A stretch of DNA of 64,000 nucleotides, taken from positions 6,322,501-6,386,500 of the forward strand of contig BSBM01000461.1 of the NCBI GenBank assembly GCA_027924585.1, written 5' to 3'. Below, one piece after another: positions 1 to 12,439 of the stretch (positions are counted from its first letter, which is position 1; every line of letters starts with the position of its first letter). The translations under genes were made by a program, and so were the position numbers. The notes beneath the pieces are model-generated. The model was not told the origin of the DNA, made no database searches, and saw nothing but the letters and a program-made list of their open reading frames with translations. The DNA comes from Larix kaempferi. Taxonomy: Eukaryota > Streptophyta > Pinopsida > Pinales > Pinaceae.

Positions 1-1587
1 TTGATTATTATTAAATTGATCTATCGTGTATATTTATGAGATCTATGTTTTAGAATATATATAGATAAGATATAAATTCTTTAGAAAGGAAAATATCCAT
101 TTTTCTTAGAGTTAAATAAATAGGAACATACATTACAAAAAGAAAAAGAGGTCTTCATCTGAAATAACAAGGAGAGGCAATTATAAACATAACCATCTTA
201 TTATACCCACTCTGCTATTCACTAAATTATGTAACTAAGTAAGAGTGTGTTGTAGTTGAGTGGGATCTTGTCTCCTTCATAGAGTATCTAACTCTAGTAG
301 AGTGCCACCTGTTGAGTGCGGGTAACCATGTGGAGTGAAAGAAACTATTTTTAAGAGGAGAAGGGCTAGGTAGACGAGGAAGGCTTGGAGGGGGAACTCT
401 CGCACAGATAGAGGAGGGTCGACCTTCCATGATGGAAGGCACCGATATATTTATTTGACATAACTGATTGGTTCTTTCTTTCTACTTTTTCTTTTGGACT
501 CCTGTAAAGGTCCGGGAAAAGGACATCTCTGCTACGGGAATGAGGTCGATCCCAACTTTGCTCTGCCCTTTGATCTCTGTACAGTAGTGTAATAGAAGTT
601 CCTGTATTTATTTAGTACAAACTGGAGTATGTGACCTTCATAATATCGGATAGAAAGGATTGGTACGATTTTAGTAATCCCTTTAAGAGCCATGTTTTGG
701 CAGATCGAGAAAAATGGTAAATCATATTTTTCCCAGGTGGGAGAACCGACCTAACTTAGTGTTGGTTAATTTGTGAGCTTGATATTATTATATTATTTTA
801 GTATATATATGTTGCTTAAAGTGTAATAGGTAAACTCCATAGAGATCTCTACACATTTATTCGTACTGTTTGAAGGCTAATAGGTAAGATATGTCGATGC
901 TTGAGACTCGATATCTCTGTGGATCCATATATATCTATATATATAAATATTGTTGAGCTTGATCTGTGCCTTAGAAAATAGGAAGTAATAGGAAGTAGGT
1001 TGGCATAGAAGAAAAAATTCAGTTGAACTTTGTTTTATGATTGTTTATGCTTATGAATTTTTGTTATATGCACATATGGCTGCACAGAGGAGGATCGGAT
1101 CCCAATGGGGAACCGATCGCAGTCATCGGTCGAACTCTGTGAGATCAAATTCGGATGCCAGGAGAGGTGAATACTCTAAAGCAACAGAGATCTGAATGGA
1201 GGCCGTGATCGAAACCTCACGGTAGTTGAATCGTTGTCCCTAGCTTTAGGAACAAATATCATGATAAAAAATCTTTGTATTGCTTGAGGATATCGCAAAT
1301 GTGACTGTTGGGTTATGTTTCTACGAGTCTTAAAAACATGATCCCCATATAATCCTCTTATGCCCAGTATCGACGAGTCTCCGTGTGAACAGAGATCGGG
1401 GTGACTTTGCTTTATGTTTTTCAAAAATGATTACTACTGAAATCATGTTTCATGTTAACATATTAATGCCCGCCTGGAAATATATTTAATTTGATATGTT
1501 AATTTCCTGGCGGGAATTACATGTTTATTGATATGTTTTTCAGGAAAGTCGCTTTTGTATTGGCTAGTTTACATACATCTAAGGATA
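1..1587. other. Gene-free stretch
   Basis: I see no convincing coding region here. The open frames are short and resemble no protein family I know. There is a small perfect palindrome around 423-439 (CCTTCCATGATGGAAGG). The sequence near 1080-1210 is richer in GC than its surroundings but has no recognisable domain. It may be the decayed interior of an LTR element whose LTR-like end follows at 1588. Confidence 0.5.
1464..1519. repeat. Inverted repeat with 18-bp arms
   Basis: The arms at 1464-1481 and 1502-1519 match at 16 of 18 positions around a 20-bp loop. Each arm read inward starts TAAT(G/T)CCCGCC. The same TAATGCCC start occurs at the two direct repeats at 3038 and 7236, so the arms may be two LTR ends facing each other. 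The sequence shows the repeat; the LTR origin is inference. Confidence 0.6.
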
Positions 1588-2036
1588 TGTTGGTTATGTG
1601 TTTTGATCGTAGAGGTGTCGAGGCTCATAACTCTCACCCAATTCTTTCTCTACCTAGAGAATGCATTTTGACCTCTAGAAGACCTGCATGTTCTGTATAG
1701 TAAACTCTGTACGTATTTATTGTCTCTTTTGATAAGGTATCGAAACTCTGCCCATTGGCTTGACAGATCTCTGTCACAGCTTATATTTTGGCTTGATTGT
1801 ATTTTACCTTCTATGAGAGATGCTTTGAGGAAGTGAAAGGTAGATTTTTGTAAACAACTGTGTGGTAGAATGTAACTCTATATTTTGATTAATAAAATAA
1901 GATATGACGGTTTTGTGGACGTAGCCCAAAGATTGGGTGAACCATGTTATACTGGTGTCTCTCCTATGTGTGTTTTATGTGTCTTATTTAACTGGATAAT
2001 TGTGATCTATTATAGTTAGTGACGGTTATTATAACA
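1588..2036 (+). repeat. Possible decayed copia LTR
   Basis: The segment opens TGTTGGTTATG and closes TATAACA, the terminal style of the copia LTR at 33247. Near its end it carries GTGGACGTAGCCCAA followed by GGGTGAACCA, almost the same as the R/U5 part of the 33247 LTR. An AATAAA lies just upstream at about 1890. I find no matching 5-bp target duplication and no primer site, so it may be a solo or truncated LTR. The left boundary is a guess; the R/U5 similarity is the firm part. Confidence 0.4.
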
Positions 2037-2573
2037 ATGTTAGGTGGATCCTTTGACCTTGCAGCGTCATTTGACTTGAAGAAACTTACTATGAATGAAC
2101 ATGGTGTAATGTTTTCTATTTTTGTATAATTCATGATAAATTGGGAAGAACGTGAAACATCATATGAAGTCTTTATTGTTAAGTAATCATTGTGAGAAGT
2201 TTGTTTCTAAAAAAAAATTCACCAAAATTCTGACTCAGCTTTTTGAGGTATATTACAGATAATCCATAAGTCAGATGGATTAACATTGGAGAAAACAAAC
2301 TATAAATATTTGAAGGAGGAGTGGCTTTAATAGACTAATATATATGCAATTCATCACTAAATTTCATTGCATTATTTCACATTTATACTATTGGACATGA
2401 ATATTAATTTAGTACTATTCACCATTTTAATCGTGTAAATATATTTTTTTCATAAATTTTGGATATGATGATTTTAATGTGGTAATTTGGGTTTTAAGAA
2501 ACATTGTTTTGATGTGGCCATGGTGATTGGAACCAATATAGATCCATATTAACTTTGGATCTATCAACCATTG
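2037..2573. other. Gene-free AT-rich stretch
   Basis: No coding potential, RNA gene or clear repeat seen. Confidence 0.5.
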
Positions 2574-2660
2574 AGAGGGATCAAATCCCTTAAGGTGCAA
2601 ACCATCTTCAAAATCCTAAATTTGAAGAAAGGTTTTCACCTCAAGGGATTTGATCCCTCT
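2574..2660. repeat. Hairpin-forming inverted repeat, MITE-like
   Basis: The arms at about 2574-2612 and 2621-2660 are nearly complementary over roughly 38 bases around an 8-base spacer. They include AGAGGGATCAAATCCCTT and its counterpart on the far side. The flanking text 'gatccat...ggatctatca' resembles the repeats at 24814 and 25711. This could be the core of a foldback or miniature inverted-repeat element. I could not find a convincing target duplication. Confidence 0.6.
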
Positions 2661-3037
2661 AGACAATTAGAGTTAAGATGAATTTGCGCTAGTACTTTTC
2701 GCAGTTCACCAACTTGACTTATCATTGTATTAATTCAAATTTAGATGCCCAACATGGATGACATGTCTACTTTGTTGAATATAAAATGAATTAACTCATT
2801 GCAAATTGATGTTTGCTTCATTAATTATGTTGAAGGTTATGAAAAATATAAATAAAAAACACCTCCACAATATAATAGAATTTTACATTCCATAATTAAT
2901 ATTATTTATCAAAATTAAGTTTCTATAACTATTTAATTACAAGCATTAAAAAATTGATGTAAAAAAAAATCACATCAAGAAATTTGAAAAAGTAATAAAA
3001 ATATATTTATAGACATTGATTCATATAAGTTTGTATT
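2661..3037. other. Gene-free AT-rich stretch
   Basis: Low-complexity A/T-rich DNA with no feature I can support. Confidence 0.5.
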
Positions 3038-3297
3038 TGTAATGCCCGCCTCAGCACTTATGTTTGATTTTGATTATTTTTTACTTATGATTGATTAGAT
3101 TATTTGAAACCTACGGTTGATCAGACTACTTTTGAGACCTACGACCGATTTGACTATTTGAGGGCACTGGTTTGAAGTGACCTGGAGTTATAAAAACTTG
3201 GACCATGAATGATTGCTTTAGATTTTATATGTGAAATGAAAATGGTTAGATAAATGATGATTTATGGATATACTCGACTGACTAAGAAAATGAAAAG
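3038..3297. repeat. Direct repeat copy 1, LTR-like start
   Basis: This segment starts TGTAATGCCCGCC and is closely matched by 7236-7495, in the same orientation and 4,198 bp away. TGTAAT(A/G)CCC is a common start for plant Ty3/gypsy LTRs. The two copies could be the outer parts of a long LTR pair enclosing a decayed element, or two independent fragments. No gag-pol remnant is visible between them, so the element type is not shown. Confidence 0.65.
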
Positions 3298-4889
3298 GAT
3301 GATACAAATGTTTTATAGTGCAGCACTATTAATATGTGTTTGAGTGTGTGTGTGTGTGTGTGCAGTGGCAGGTAAGACGATTTACTGACTGTTCCACAAT
3401 GGAATTATCGGGGTCGTAAGAATGAAAATAACTCTTAGGGGTACGACTACTGACTGTCGACCCTGAATTAGTAATCCACGCATGGGTGAAGCCATTTCAG
3501 CTCACCCGGGGAAGCGTATTCCGTACGGGCAAGACCATAATGATTTGGTCACGTACGATGAGTTGAGGGGCACGCAATAAGGAGAGCCTTATCCCTCAAC
3601 ATCCCTTAGTCTCCAAGGAGCTTAGTTGAGAGAACGTGGTAACGACTCCCGATCGCTACGCAGTGCTCCCCATAAGAAGAAAGAAAGATGATGTCGGAAG
3701 GGCCCGCCGAAGAGGTACCTAGACAAAGAAAAGTGGGAAAATAAAATTATTCATGCACGCATAATTAAAAATAAAATAAAATATGTGTGAAGATTCTAGA
3801 GAATTTATTATTAAAAGAATTAATATTTTATTATCGGGATGATTATATTATTATTACGAGAAAAGAGTTTTAAAAATTGAAAAGTTAATGATAATTTCTT
3901 TATCTTTGGTTAAAGTATCTTTCTTTTTGTTTTAAAAGAAAAAAGAAAGAAATTAAATGAAATATAAAATGTCTTTTTTTAAATATCCTTTTTCCTTTAA
4001 AAAAAAAACAAATAAATAATTAAATAAATAAAAAATAAAGTAAAAGAAATAAATTTAGAGAACTTTTTGGGTTTTGAATAAAATATTTTATTTATAAAAA
4101 GAAAAAGAAAAGAAATCTGGTTTGAACTTGTGGTTAAAATCAACAACTATAGATGAGAAGACAAACACAACTAGAACTCTTTTAAAGACAACCACACCTA
4201 CTTTGCATTGATTTAGGGAGTTAGGTGTACACATTGTGTTAGAAACAAACACTTGTACTTGAGAATAAAACTAATTAAAATATTAAATTAATTTAAAAAT
4301 GTGCATGGACAGACATATGGCACACAGGAATTTGCTATATAATGAGGGAGGAGAAGGAGAGAAGACTCCCGCTTGCTTCCTAATGCTAGATGGTCATCAT
4401 AATCTCAGATTATGTTACGATCCTTGGAGTTGGGATTAGCCGGAACGAGGATTGGGATATCCTTTCGGGAGGCTAGCTGTTCTTACGACCCCATTAGCTC
4501 AGGGGTTAGAGGTGAAGAATAGTAACCTCGATACGGTAGGGTGGTCAACCGAGGGGTTGTCGCTATCTCGTCAAGTTGTCTGGACAGTCGAATCAATCAC
4601 AACAACAATCATCTACTCGACTTCAAGTTCGACCTTCGAATCAGGTTCAATATTTTTCAATTACAATTTTTTTATTGGGATTGATTTCTTAGTTCTTTAT
4701 TTCTTTTTTTTAGAAAGAAAAATTTAAAGAGAATGTAAATCGATCCAGTTATATGCAAACGTATAGATTTGTGGAATATATATTTGTATATTTATTTTCT
4801 TAAAATAGAATTAGTTCAATGTTTAGACCCTGTTCATAACTTCATTATTTGAATCAAATACTCTCTGGATTTCTTTTAACTCTCTTTTC
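3298..4889. other. LTR-like non-coding segment with a TATA motif
   Basis: A (GT)n run lies near 3345-3362. GC-richer, promoter-like DNA follows at 3370-3720, then AT-rich DNA. TATATAAT at 4337-4344 sits about 30 bp upstream of a purine-rich start region, as expected for an LTR promoter. A short open frame follows (4452-4727) but resembles nothing I know. My reading is that 3038 to about 4700 is one long gypsy-type LTR. No primer site was found, so this is weak. Confidence 0.3.
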
Positions 4890-5322
4890 AATAAAGTTTA
4901 TAGATCTGAATTTAGGTTAAACGCAGAAGCAAATGGCCGATTTAGTTTTCTTCTGGAGATTTAAAAACATTCTTTTAACTGTGATTTTGATTCCAATCTT
5001 TAATACTCTGTTTATTAGATGAATTCGATTCCAAGATAACCTATAGAAATCAATCAGTTTTAAATAAATTTTATAGATCCGAATTCAGGTTAAACACAAA
5101 AGTAGATGGCCGATTTAGTTTTCTTTTGGAGATTTAAAAACCTGCTTTTAGTTGTGATTTCGATTCCAATCTTTAATACTCTATTTATTACATGAATTCG
5201 ATTCCAAGATAGCCGGTAGAAATCGATCTGTTTTCAATAAAGTTTATAGATCCGAATTCAGGTTAAACGCAGAAGCAGATTGCCGATTTAGTTTTCTTTT
5301 GGAGATTTAAAAACCTGCACCA
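4890..5322. repeat. 173-bp tandem repeat, about 2.5 copies
   Basis: The phrase 'tttatagatc(t/c)gaatt(t/c)aggtt' recurs near 4898, 5069 and 5243, giving a period of about 172-174 bp. Each copy then has GGCCGATTTAGTTTTCTT (or close to it) and GGAGATTTAAAAAC. The copies differ by scattered substitutions. It lies downstream of the LTR-like segment and may belong to an element leader. Confidence 0.75.
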
Positions 5323-7235
5323 AATGTAAGGTCTCTCTAATTATGCAAGTGAATTTTTTTATTTTTTATTTTTTGTGTACCAACCATTTTGTCAAAAAAA
5401 AAAAACATACGACGCAAATCTATTTTGTGCAATCTCTAAAAAGTTTATAGTCAAAGATTTCTAAACATAACTTGCCTAAGGAATCTTGACCATAAAATGA
5501 GGTCGTCAATTCACAAGTTCATTTAGTACATCTAAACTTATCTCAACACTCTGTCATGCTACGATACTAAATGTCGTAATTTACTTTTCTCTCAGGGTAA
5601 ATGAATGATATCTATTTGAGAAACTCCTAAGAGATTTATTCATGATGATCAGTAACTTAAGCTCTTAATCATTCCCAATAACACTATATCACGACACAAG
5701 CATTGTGGTGATACATTACACTGTCCTTCTTGCTGGCAAATGTCATTTCCAATACTATGACTCTTATACAAATGGGATGGATTTGTACTTTCCACTTATA
5801 TAGTGTATTTTCAACTTGGCATCAATTATAACATAAAACATAGGTATCTTATATTAAAAAATGCACTTTCGATAAATTCAAGGACAAATAAGATTACTAA
5901 GTAATAATTAAAGACATTGCAAATATGAGAATCTCTATATAGTAAAGAGGCATTATTTTAAATCAATACACAATCCAAAAGTGGGAGACACTCTCATAAA
6001 ATTCAACCAACACCGGATTCTCTAAATAAACATTTAAACTAATAATCTACATCCATGATAAAAGGGGATATATGTAAATTCCTCAACTTCATTTCTATGC
6101 AAAATGTTCATAAATAAAAGACTCCCAAATAAATAATAACTGAGGATATTCAACAAGTATGAGTATAATTTTCCTCAACTTAAAAATTATGGTAATTGTT
6201 CATATTTAAAAGAAAGGTTGCCAATTAATTGAGACATTCCATCCAAGAAATATTAAAGTTATTCTCAATATTTTAAGAAATGTGATACGAGAATCACAAG
6301 TTAACTAATACACATAGTATTATGTATTCGTAAACTATTTAGAGACATTACTTATGTAATTCAATACCTGTGAATTTAAAATTATAAACATCAAGGGTTA
6401 GCTTATATAGATCTCTATCCAAGAAGAAATTCAAGCTCTGGAAACTCCGATTGGGTTTTCGACAGAAACTTAAAAACATACACCAAATCTATAATCGAAT
6501 TAAATGCAGAGTTTTTCAAAGGATCGAAATACATCTTCTGAGAATGAAATAAAACACTAATCTATATTCTGAGAAAGAAATTAAAGACGCCATTCCCAAA
6601 CATCTCTGTAATTACTAGGATAGACGCAGAGGTAGTCATCAGAATGTAATTCAATGTTGGATCTTGAAAACGTCCACAGAGATGGGGTTGACATAGAGTC
6701 TGGAAATCGATTTATGATTCCATTGAAGATCCGGTAGACACCATTAATACAGAGATCTTGATCTAATACAAGTCAGATTGAAACTGAGAAAAGAAAACGC
6801 CAATGGAAAAGAATTACACAGTGATTTTAAGTTAATAACAAAACGAACCAAATATATTTATACGAATTTAACAATTTGGAATAAAAAATTATAATAGCAA
6901 CATGGTTTAACGTCTCTCGAAATGGATCGATTTCAATCGAGCAGCTTTAGTGTGGATACCATAAGACACACCGAATTTAAATTTCAGGAAAATAATTCGA
7001 CTTCAAACAAACCATTATGGAATCGAAATTGTTGTAAAACAGAGTTTTGACATCTCAGGAAAATAGATCACTTACAGCGAGCTATTCTGAAATGGGTATC
7101 ATATGATAAACAGCGTTTAAATCTAGGCAAAGTAAACTGACATCAACAAACTACTCTGGGATCAAATTTATAGAAAATAAATAGCAGAGATTTAAGTCTC
7201 AAGAAAAATAGATCGATTTCTAATTCTGTGTTTTA
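5323..7235. other. Gene-free AT-rich stretch between direct repeats
   Basis: Nearly 2 kb without a credible coding frame. Phrases such as 'tctgagaaagaaatt' and 'gatccggtagacacc' recur loosely in 6400-7230, so part of it is probably decayed repeat DNA. I recognise no gag, polymerase or integrase motif. Confidence 0.5.
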
Positions 7236-7495
7236 TGTAATGCCCACCTCAGCACTTATGTTTGATGTTGATTATTTTAGACTTATGATTGATTAGATTA
7301 TTTGAGACCTATGGTTGATCAGACTACTTTTGAGACCTACGACCGATTTGACTATTTGAGGGCACTGGTTTGAAGTGACCCGGAGTTATAAAAACTTGGA
7401 CCATGAATGATTGCTTTAGATTTTATATGTGAAATGAAAATGGTTAGATAAATGATGATTTATGGATAAACTCAACTGACTGAGAAAATGAAAAT
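7236..7495. repeat. Direct repeat copy 2, LTR-like start
   Basis: This is the partner of 3038-3297 in the same orientation, starting TGTAATGCCCACC. Similarity fades after about 7495, where a short internal duplication of 'gatgatttatgga...actcaactgac' appears. See copy 1 for interpretation. Confidence 0.65.
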
Positions 7496-7901
7496 GATGA
7501 ATGTTGAAATTACTTGAAATGAATAATGATGATTTGTTTATACTCGACAGACCCTGCAGTATTTAACATAGTAACTAATCATATTCTATGGAGATATTAG
7601 TGAATAAATTACAATATACATTACTTAAATTATTTTATATTTCTTATATCCCTTCTTCATCTTGTAATCATTTTTTCAAACATTTGTCACTGAAAAATCA
7701 TGTAACCAACAATTTTTCACTAAAATTTATTCATATAATGTGAAAATTTTAATTTTATTTAAGCAATTTCAAAGGAAGAACAAATAAACTTGGTAAACTT
7801 GTCATGTGAACCTTATAAAAGATTCAAAATATTAAAATACATGCAAATTACAACATGATGCTAGTTTTTTTAAAATATCTTATTCTAATGAACGCTTATG
7901 A
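7496..7901. other. Gene-free stretch
   Basis: AT-rich DNA flanking the chromovirus, with no supported feature. Confidence 0.5.
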
Positions 7902-7906
7902 ATTTC
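7902..7906. repeat. Target-site duplication, left (ATTTC)
   Basis: ATTTC directly abuts the left LTR and is repeated exactly at 19261-19265 beside the right LTR. The exact match fixes both ends of the outer element. Confidence 0.9.
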
Positions 7907-8904
7907 TGATGCAAGACGCCTTACCACGAAGGTTCTTGCTTAACAATTACACACAACACACGCATTCACATAGACAACATGTAAACATGATGCCGAAAGC
8001 TGGCTTATATTACTTCACTGAAATAGTTACAATGCAAATTGCAAGGAATGAAAAATAACTAACTATCGGTCAACCTCAGCCTATTACAATACATATGTAA
8101 CTGTGTGCTATCTCAGTGTGTCAATCTTCACCCTCTCCTAGTTCACTGCGGAACTCTAAGCTATGTCTCGATCTTCTCTGCATTCGGAAGACGTGTGACG
8201 ATTCTCTCCAATGTACAAATATTCTCCCCGAACTCTACCAATGATCCAACTGATCCAACCTCTCTAGCCTTCTACTCTGTTTTTGTTGTTCTCGAGATCA
8301 CTCCGACCCCCGAGACACACATCCTCTGTCTATCGATCTCCTCAGATCCTGCAAACCTGCAACTTTCAACACCTCTGTCGTGCTGCAAAATCTTTTCCTG
8401 TGTTGACATCTATCATGATCCCAATTACCTTCAAGAACTGCCATTAACTTCCTTAGCAACCCCGAATGGCTACCAAGTACTCTTCTTGACTTCTCGAACT
8501 TCTTCTGATAGGATACAGTAATCTGTCTTGTCGGCCATACTGTCTGTTAGCTTCGACTTACCCATCGGCTTCCTCCTCACACTCTTTATACTCTTCACTT
8601 TAGCTTCGCCAGTCTGCCCCTTCCTCCTCGCTTGGCTCATGCCCAAACCTATCCGTGTCGTGGTTTGACGCATGTTGACCATCGACGCCTTCGCTACAAC
8701 TTTTTTGTCTATCGACCCCCAACATGTCGACTCTAGACCCTCGCTGCATCTGTTGGCTGCATCCCAACTGCTCCTACTCGACTCATTGACTTTGAAGATC
8801 CAATCTTCTCTTCCACACCAGTGGTCATCGACACTCCCTCTGGTCGGCTTCCTTATGTCGACTAACTTTTACTAATCTACCTAGACCTCGATGCTCCTGC
8901 ATCA
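7907..8904 (-). repeat. 3' LTR of the outer chromovirus
   Basis: A 998-bp LTR that on the plus strand begins TGATGCAAGACGCC and ends CTCCTGCATCA. It aligns along its length with the interrupted right LTR. The short open frames inside it are not genes. Confidence 0.9.
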
Positions 8905-8937
8905 GACTCCCAGGTGAAAAAGAGCTTGACTGCTCCA

Positions 8938-10250
8938 TCAGTCTCCTGAACTCTTCTTCGAAAATCCACGTCGCCTCTGCAACTCGTCATTCTCCCATCG
9001 CACCAAATATTCCTTCTTTCGTGAACTGTGCATATGCCCAACTTCGCGTTCCTCTATTACTTCTGCGATTTCTTCTTTCTGTCGATCTGGAATCTGCTCT
9101 GTCCAGTCGATCTGTGACACTTCTGTGCTTCCACTGCTTGAACCTTCTTCAAACTTGTATAGATCTGAGACATTGAACGTTGGTGAAATGCTCAAGTCAT
9201 TCGGCAACTCCAACACATAAGCATTGTCCAAAATCTTCTTCAGAATCTTACATGGTCCAATCTTCTTCAGCTTCAGCTTGTTATATGTCCATGTCAGAAA
9301 TATCTCCTTCTGCAAATGTGCATAAACTAAGTCTCCTTCGCTGAACGAATGTAGCCTGTTTTTCCTGTCGACTCTCAACTTGTATTCTGCATTAATCTTT
9401 TCTATTCGCTTTCGCACATCTTCATGCACTTCTTTCATATGCTCTGCGAATGATTCTGCATCTGCGCTTTTCCTAGTTTTTGTCGGTAACTCGACCAAAT
9501 CCACCACTCCATGTGGGCTTATTCCCTAAACAGTCTGGAATGGGCTCAAACATGTTGACCGATTCACATAATTGTTGTATGCAAACTCTCCTTGCGCCAA
9601 CATGTTCTCCCACTACTTGGGTCTGTCGGTCGTCAAGCATCTCAAAAGGTTTCATAAACTTCTGTTCACCACATCGGTCTATCCGTTTGTCTGGGGATGA
9701 TATTCTGAGCTAAACTGCAAACTCGTGTCTAGTTTCTTCCATAGGGTTCTCCAGAAATGTCCCATAAACTTGGTATCTCTTTCTGATGTGATACTCTTCG
9801 AAAACCCATGCATTCTGACCACTTCCTTGAAGAATAGTACAGCAAGGCACGTGGCATCACTTGTCTTCCGACACGGAATAAAGTGCGCCATTTTTTAAAA
9901 TCTGTCAACTACAACAAAGATTGAGTCGCTCCCTTGCTGTGTCTTCGGTAATCCTAGCACAAAATCCATGCTCAGGTGCTCCCATGGGGTATTCGATACA
10001 GACAATGGTGTATACAACCTTGTGTTCTGACTTCTCCCTTTTGCCAACTAGAAAAATCGACACTATTGTACCCACTTCCCGACATCTGTCGTCATTCCTG
10101 GCCAATAATACTTCTCTCCGACCAATGCCTTGGTCTTGTCGATGCCAAAATGACCTGCCAATACACCGCTATGCAATTCTTGGATTAGGTTCTTCCTTAC
10201 TGATCCTCTGGGAATGCACAACTATTGTCCCTTGAACAAGTATCACTCTT
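8938..10250 (-). pseudogene. Integrase with C-terminal chromodomain, decayed
   Basis: On the minus strand this encodes the integrase end of the polyprotein, which would insert the cDNA into chromosomes. The order is a broken zinc-binding region (about 10250-10010), then the catalytic core: '[12 protein letters not shown]' near 9970 with the first Asp, 'SERDTKF' near 9780 with the second, and 'HPQTNG' near 9680. A GPY/F-like module follows ('KIGPCKILKK', about 9245), then a chromodomain-like end ('AEVIEEREVG ... EYLVRW', about 9070-8970). Chromodomains steer such elements to particular chromatin. The reading frame changes several times and holds stops, so this is a fossil. The last open stretch (9507-8938) is 189 residues. 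Confidence 0.9.
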
Positions 10251-10305
10251 GGATAAAATAATCCAAGTATGGAGTTTTGTCGACACTCCAAGGTTCACGA
10301 CAAGC

Positions 10306-12290
10306 TTACCATGCTTTTGCAAAATCCTCGTCGGTCTCATACTCTGTCTTCACCGACTCTATTCCTGTTTCCTGAACTGTCGTCGTGTTCAGCAATGCAA
10401 ATCTTTGACTCAGCGCATTGGCAACCGTATTCGACTTTCCCAACCTATGTTGCAACATGAATGTATATCCCTGTAGGAATTCGACCCATTTCATGTGCCG
10501 CTGATTCAACTTTGACTGGGTATTTAGATACCTCAGTGCTTGATGTCCGTGTATAACACAAATTCCTTGGGAAACAAGTGATGCCTCCACTTCTTCAATG
10601 CCTGGACAATAGCATAAAATTCCTAGTCATAGACTGAATATTTCCGCTTCGCATCGTCCAACTTCTCACTGAAGAATGCAATTGGTCAGCCCTCCTGGCT
10701 CAACACTGCTCCAATTTTCATTCCACTTGCGTCGCAATCAACCTGGAAAAATTTGTCAAAGTCTGGGAGCTCTAACACTGCGCTCTTAGTTACCTTTTCC
10801 TTCAACTTGTCGAAAGATCACTGGGTAGTTTCCGTCCAGTTGAACTCCCCTTTCTTTATGCACTCTGTCAAAGGTGCACAAATCCAATTGAATCCTCGAA
10901 TGAACTTCCTATAGAAACTGGCAAGTCCATGGAAACTCCTTACTCCAGTCGCACTTGTCGGTTCCGGCCAATCCAATATTTCCTTCACCTTTTCTGGGTC
11001 CATCACCAACCCTTTACCCAAGATTACAAATCCCAAGTACACTAGTTCTTCCTTCATGAAGAAACACTTTTGCAGGTTCACTATCAGCTTCTCTTCATGC
11101 AACTTCTACAATACCTGTCGAATGTGCTCCAAGTGTTCCGTCTTGGTTTGACTGAAAATCAGAATGTCGTCTAGGTAGACTATGACAAACTTTCCCAAGA
11201 ATGGTTTCAGTACCTCATTCATCAATCTCATGAATGTACTAGGTGCATTAGTCAATCCAAATGGCATGACTAACCACTCATACAACCCTTCCTTTTTCTT
11301 GAATGTTGTCTCCCATTCATCTCCTTCTCTAACCCGAATCTGGTGATAATCGCTCTTCAAGTCTATCTTCGTGAAGTACTTTGATCCACTCAGGAAATCC
11401 ATCAAGTTGTCCATTCTTGGCAATGGAAACCGATACTTGATCATGATCTTGTTGATGGCTCTAGATTTTGTACACATTCTCCATTCTCCACCCTTCTTTG
11501 ATGCTAATACTGCTGGTACCATGCATGGACGCACACTTTCTTTGATCAATCCCCTATCCAACAATTCTTGGACCTGTTGATTGAGTTCCCAACCTTCTGT
11601 CAGACTCATCCTATGTGGTGCTTTGTTTGGCAGACTCGACCCTGGAATCAAGTCGATCTGATGGGATATGCTCCTTGTTGGCGGCAATCCCGTCGGTGTC
11701 TCATTGTCTACTATGCTTCGAAACTCATTAAGCATATTTCTGAATTCAACTAGAATCTTCTCCATTGTCGACCTCTCAACACATGGTCCTTTCGGAATGA
11801 TAGCAAAACACCCCGACTACTTTTCCTCCTCCGCAAGGAATTATTTCACCGAACACATCAGCACTCGCTTTTCCCAAAAGTTGCTCTCGTCGGGGTTATA
11901 GTCATCCTGTTCCTCTAGCTTCGGCTTAAGAGTCCTTTGTACGCCATTCTTCCACACTATGACTGTGTTGGCTCAACCATCATAGATCATCTTCTGATCA
12001 TATTTCCATGGTCTCCCTAACAACAGATGGCATGCATCCATTGGGATGACATCGCACAGTACACTGCCTTCAAATCCTTCGACTCTGAAGTTACTCAGGC
12101 ACTGTTTGGTCACCTTCACATGATGTCCTTTCTATAACCATGAGATCTTGTATGGGTGTGGGTGTTGCTGACACTTCAACCTTGCTTTGTCGATCACCTC
12201 TGTTGACATAAGATTCTCAGTACTTCCACCATCAACCATGGTCTTGCAATGCCATTCGTCGATTCGCACATTCGAAAGATGGCCATTCAC
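10306..12290 (-). pseudogene. Protease, reverse transcriptase and RNase H, decayed
   Basis: Minus-strand pol core. A protease motif, 'MVDGGSTENLMS', lies near 12245, followed by 'HLLLGRPW' near 12020. Reverse transcriptase spans about 11765-10818: 'MVPAVLASKKGGEWRMC', 'LKSDYHQIRV', 'MPFGLTNAPSTFMRLM' and the catalytic 'YLDDILIF' near 11165 are all readable. Its thumb region carries 'ILDWPEPTS'. RNase H follows, with 'YTFMLQHRLGKSN' and 'VANALSQR' near 10430. The core keeps the two catalytic Asp residues, but it is split by stops (for example at about 11103 and 10817) and the RNase H start is badly eroded. Confidence 0.92.
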
Positions 12291-12439
12291 TGTGCTGACA
12301 CTTGCTTGTCGCGTCGATCGTCCAAAACCAGTGTCTTCCTAGCTATCATGGCCTAACTTTTCTTCTTACCATCCTCACTGCTGTCAGATCCCAACTCTTC
12401 CCTCTCGTCGACTTGCTCATCTCTTCGACATTTGGGTTT

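Noticed and set aside
8105-8875. Frames of 138 and 67 codons on the plus strand
   Set aside because: They lie inside the chromovirus LTR and recur at 13972-14304 and 18995-19231 in the other LTR.
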